A stretch of 64,000 nucleotides of DNA from Embleya sp040605455 (GTDB lineage: Bacteria; Actinomycetota; Actinomycetes; Streptomycetales; Streptomycetaceae): assembly GCF_040605455.1 (NCBI RefSeq), contig NZ_JBEXCV010000013.1, positions 1-64,000 of the forward strand, given 5' to 3'. How positions within the stretch are numbered: the stretch's first letter is position 1; every line of letters starts with the position of its first letter. This document shows, one piece after another, positions 61,640 through 64,000 of this stretch. A program made the translations under genes and the position numbers. The notes beneath the pieces were generated by a model that worked only from the letters and a program-made list of their open reading frames with translations, was not told the DNA's origin and did no database searches.

Positions 61640-62269
61640 TCAGACATGAGCGGGGAGGCACGGCGAGAACGCGACCAGCGCCGGCGCCGCGTGGACCATC
61701 AGAAACTCGACCGGCAAATACGCGTCGGCGGATTCCATCCGATGCGCCAACCCCGAGTCGAAGTGCGCCACGTCGCCGGGGCCGAGCAGGTGGGTGGCCC
61801 CGTCCAGGGTCAACCGGAGCTGGCCGGTCAACACGTACAGCCATTCCTCGCCCGGGTGCACCCGACCCGGCCCGTCCGCCCGACCCGCCGGCACCCGCAC
61901 CCGCAGCGCCTGCATGCCGCGGCGCGGACTGCCCACGCGCCAGTAGGTCCAGCCGTGCGCCTCGACCGGTTCGGCCGCCCGGGCCCGAACCACCGGCTCG
62001 GCCGAGGCACCGTCCTCGCCGAGCAGTTCGGAGACGGTGGTGTTGTAGGCCCGAGCCAGGGTCAACAGCGCGGGCAACGACGGCTGTCGGCGCTCGTGTT
62101 CGAGCCGGGAGAGATAGGCGACGGATAGCTTGGTCAGTTGCGCGGCCTCGTCGAGCTTGAACCCGTTGGCCCGACGGGCCGCACGCAACCGGTCGCCGAG
62201 CCCGGTCGGTACCGCCTCGGCGGGTGCCGGTTCCGGCTCGTCGGTGTCGTAGCTTTGAGAAGCGGCCAT
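61640..62269 (-). CDS. XRE-family regulator with C-terminal cupin
   Basis: 209 residues. The helix-turn-helix is at ~25-80 (LRAARRANGFKLDEAAQLTKLSVAYLSRLEHERRQPSLP) and the cupin sensor domain at ~115-195 (PRRGMQALRVRVPAG, VHPGEEWLYVLTGQLRLTLDG, LGPGDVAHFDSGLAHRMES). It resembles regulators of small-molecule or stress responses. The gap upstream holds a strong inverted repeat, likely its own operator, and the downstream gene is DUF6126-like, probably co-transcribed. Confidence 0.88.
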   Translation of the reverse strand: MAASQSYDTDEPEPAPAEAVPTGLGDRLRAARRANGFKLDEAAQLTKLSVAYLSRLEHERRQPSLPALLTLARAYNTTVSELLGEDGASAEPVVRARAAEPVEAHGWTYWRVGSPRRGMQALRVRVPAGRADGPGRVHPGEEWLYVLTGQLRLTLDGATHLLGPGDVAHFDSGLAHRMESADAYLPVEFLMVHAAPALVAFSPCLPAHV

Positions 62270-62297
62270 GCTTCGAGGTTAGGCAGGACCCGACCAA

Positions 62298-62325
62298 TGA
62301 GGCAATTAACTTGCCTCAGAGGCAA
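62298..62325. promoter_or_regulatory. Operator-like TGAGGCAA inverted repeat upstream of the XRE-cupin gene
   Basis: TGAGGCAA (62298-62305) and TTGCCTCA (62311-62318) form a perfect 8-bp inverted repeat around TTAAC; a third half-site GAGGCAA follows at 62319-62325. Reading the minus strand, TTGCCT can double as a -35 with CTAACC-like sequence 17 bases on. The regulator gene starts 29 bases away, so autorepression is likely. Confidence 0.6.
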
Positions 62326-62391
62326 ATATACCTGCTTCGACTCGGCGCATATCGGATATAGAAGCCGAAATCCCCGCCCGTCTGCCCTGTG

Positions 62392-62955
62392 TCAGGCGCA
62401 GCGCCCCGGCGCAAGCACGCCCGCCGGTACCTCGGCCTCCACCAGCACCACGCCGTCCTCGTAACCGCGCCGACTGACCAGCCCCGCCCGGTCGAACAGG
62501 CCGAGCATCCGCCGGTTCCACGGCAGCACGTGCGCCCGCAGGTCACTCGCCCCGCGCACGGCCGCGTGCTCGACCAGCGAGCGCAGCAGCGTGGTGCCGA
62601 GCCCGTGCCGCTGCCACCCGTCCTCGACCAGCAGCGCCATTTCGGCGACCGGCTCGTGCGCCGGGTGGAAGAGGGTGGCCAGCGCCCCGATCGCACCGTC
62701 GGGCGCGACCGCCACCAGGCTCACCCCGTGCTCCGGCACCAGCAACCGGCTCAGCGCACTCTCCGGCAACCGGGGCGCCGAGGTGAAGTAGCGCAATCGG
62801 CGGGTGTCCGGCGAGCACCGCTCGTGCATCGCACGCACCTGCGCGGCGTCCCGGGTGTGGGCCACGCGCACCCGTACGTGCGACGGCCACTCGCCCGCGC
62901 GGACCGCACTCACCACGGTCAGCCGGGCCCGGCCCCGCATCGATATCGCCGTCAT
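62392..62955 (-). CDS. GNAT-family N-acetyltransferase
   Basis: 187 residues from the ATG at 62955. The GNAT acetyl-CoA site is seen in EDGWQRHGLGTTLLRSLVEHAAVRG, with HTRDAAQVRAMHERCSPDTRRLRYFTSAPRLP at the N-terminus, characteristic of a family common in Streptomyces (one GNAT domain, substrate unknown). The C-terminus contains a Cys. It is 66 bases upstream of the XRE-cupin operator. Confidence 0.8.
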   Translation of the reverse strand: MTAISMRGRARLTVVSAVRAGEWPSHVRVRVAHTRDAAQVRAMHERCSPDTRRLRYFTSAPRLPESALSRLLVPEHGVSLVAVAPDGAIGALATLFHPAHEPVAEMALLVEDGWQRHGLGTTLLRSLVEHAAVRGASDLRAHVLPWNRRMLGLFDRAGLVSRRGYEDGVVLVEAEVPAGVLAPGRCA

Positions 62956-63111
62956 GTCCCTACCGCCTCTCGCCACCGGAGCGGTCCCCTCGCGGTCCGT
63001 CCTCGCCGAACCCCCACGGTGTCGAGGCGGTGTTACGCATCGACTACGTGGGCGTGTCCGGAGCGAACCGATCCGGTGACGTCGCCGCCCCGGTGGCGAA
63101 ACACGGCCGAC

Positions 63112-64000
63112 TCAGCCCGCCAGGTGGCCCAGCAGGTCCTGCCGGGTGACCACGCCCTGCGGCTTGCCGTGCACCAGCACCAACGCCGCGTCGGCCTGCT
63201 CCAGCACCCGCGCGAGACGCGCGATCGGCTCACCGGAGCCGACCACCGGCAGCGGCACCGACATGAACTTCTCCAACGGGTCGCCCGCCGACGCGCGACC
63301 GGACACCAGCGCGTCCAACAGGTCGCGCTCGGCGATCGAGCCGACCACCTCGGCGGCCATCACGTCCGGGTGGCCCGCACCGGGCTTGACCACCGGCATC
63401 TGGCTGACCCCGAACTCGCGCAGGATCGCGATCGAGTCGCCGACGCTCTCCTCCGGGTGCACATGCACCAGCGCGGGCAGGTCGCCCTGCTTGCGGGCCA
63501 GGATGTCGGCCACGGTGGCCTCGTTCGGGTCCGCGTCCAGGAAGCCGTAGTCGGCCATCCACTCGTCGTTGAAGATCTTGCTGAGGTAGCCGCGCCCGGA
63601 GTCCGGCAGCAGCACGACGACCACGTCGTCCGGCCCCAGCTGCTCGGCCGCACGCAGCGCCGCGACCACGGCCATCCCGCACGAGCCGCCGACCAGCAGG
63701 CCCTCCTCGCGGGCGAGCCGGCGCGTCATCAGGAACGAGTCGCGGTCGGACACCGCGATGATCTCGTCCGGCACCCCGCTGTCGTACGCGGTCGGCCAGA
63801 AGTCCTCACCGACACCCTCGACCAGGTACGGCCGGCCGCTGCCGCCGGAGTACACCGAGCCTTCCGGGTCGGCGCCGACCACGCGCACGCCGCCGTTCGA
63901 GACCTCCTTGAGGAAGCGCCCCGTCCCGGAGATGGTGCCGCCGGTGCCGACGCCGGCCACGAAGCAGGTGATCCGACCGTCGGTCTGCTCCCACAACTCG
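63112..64000 (-). CDS. Cystathionine beta-synthase, C-terminal part (start outside window)
   Basis: The visible 295 residues run off the end of the window. They contain the end of the PLP fold (TCFVAGVGTGGTISGTGRFLKE, GVGEDFWPTAYD, VGGSCGMAVVAALRAA) and two C-terminal CBS domains (ALVHVHPEESVGDSIAILREFGVSQMPVV and FMSVPLPVVGSGEPIARLARVL). Cystathionine beta-synthase joins serine and homocysteine; the CBS pair is a regulatory, S-adenosylmethionine-binding type. The frame is unbroken. Confidence 0.9.
   Translation of the reverse strand, partial: ELWEQTDGRITCFVAGVGTGGTISGTGRFLKEVSNGGVRVVGADPEGSVYSGGSGRPYLVEGVGEDFWPTAYDSGVPDEIIAVSDRDSFLMTRRLAREEGLLVGGSCGMAVVAALRAAEQLGPDDVVVVLLPDSGRGYLSKIFNDEWMADYGFLDADPNEATVADILARKQGDLPALVHVHPEESVGDSIAILREFGVSQMPVVKPGAGHPDVMAAEVVGSIAERDLLDALVSGRASAGDPLEKFMSVPLPVVGSGEPIARLARVLEQADAALVLVHGKPQGVVTRQDLLGHLAG

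Overview
This is a very GC-rich actinomycete chromosome segment. A short chaplin, the futalosine route to menaquinone (mqnA, mqnC), a full 14-gene NADH dehydrogenase operon and a WhiJ-type regulatory locus together point to Streptomycetales: a Streptomyces relative, possibly a less-sampled genus such as Embleya, Yinghuangia or Kitasatospora. The genus is a guess. I saw no tRNA, rRNA, CRISPR array, transposase or integrase.

Layout. 1-10.4 kb is mixed housekeeping: the end of a 2-oxoacid:ferredoxin oxidoreductase beta subunit, a KimA-like potassium permease fused to an OB-fold domain, a ZapE-type ATPase, small regulators, a GtrA protein, a lipoprotein, and an ABC exporter with a LolA/RseB-like secreted protein. 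10.5-28.2 kb (all minus strand) is nuoA-nuoN followed by a polyprenyl diphosphate synthase, with a Rex-type operator just upstream of nuoA.

28.2-49.9 kb looks accessory. It holds regulatory pairs and small enzymes: an APH-like kinase, an ATPase/XRE/DUF397 locus, an Erm 23S rRNA methyltransferase behind an apparent leader-peptide attenuator, two cupins with a divergent MarR gene, a broken MerR gene beside a 32-bp repeat array, HxlR/thiolase/SDR, PucR with a divergent SGNH hydrolase, a SARP-like regulator, PadR with a HAAS-domain membrane protein, and an ECF sigma factor with a probable anti-sigma factor.

50-57.4 kb returns to quinone metabolism on the minus strand: mqnA, mqnC, a 30-aa membrane peptide, an amidohydrolase that may be the aminodeoxyfutalosine deaminase, a 56-aa Gly/Arg-rich peptide, menG, a geranylgeranyl-reductase-type flavoprotein and an adenine/adenosine deaminase. 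57.5-64 kb holds membrane, Asp23, SDR, chaplin, DUF6126-like, XRE-cupin and GNAT genes, and the C-terminal part of a cystathionine beta-synthase.

How the genes work together. Complex I passes electrons from NADH to menaquinone. The polyprenyl synthase probably makes the side chain, MqnA and MqnC act in head-group synthesis, MenG methylates the ring, and the reductase probably saturates the side chain. The window therefore joins a quinone-reducing complex with much of its quinone supply, split by a regulator-rich accessory block.
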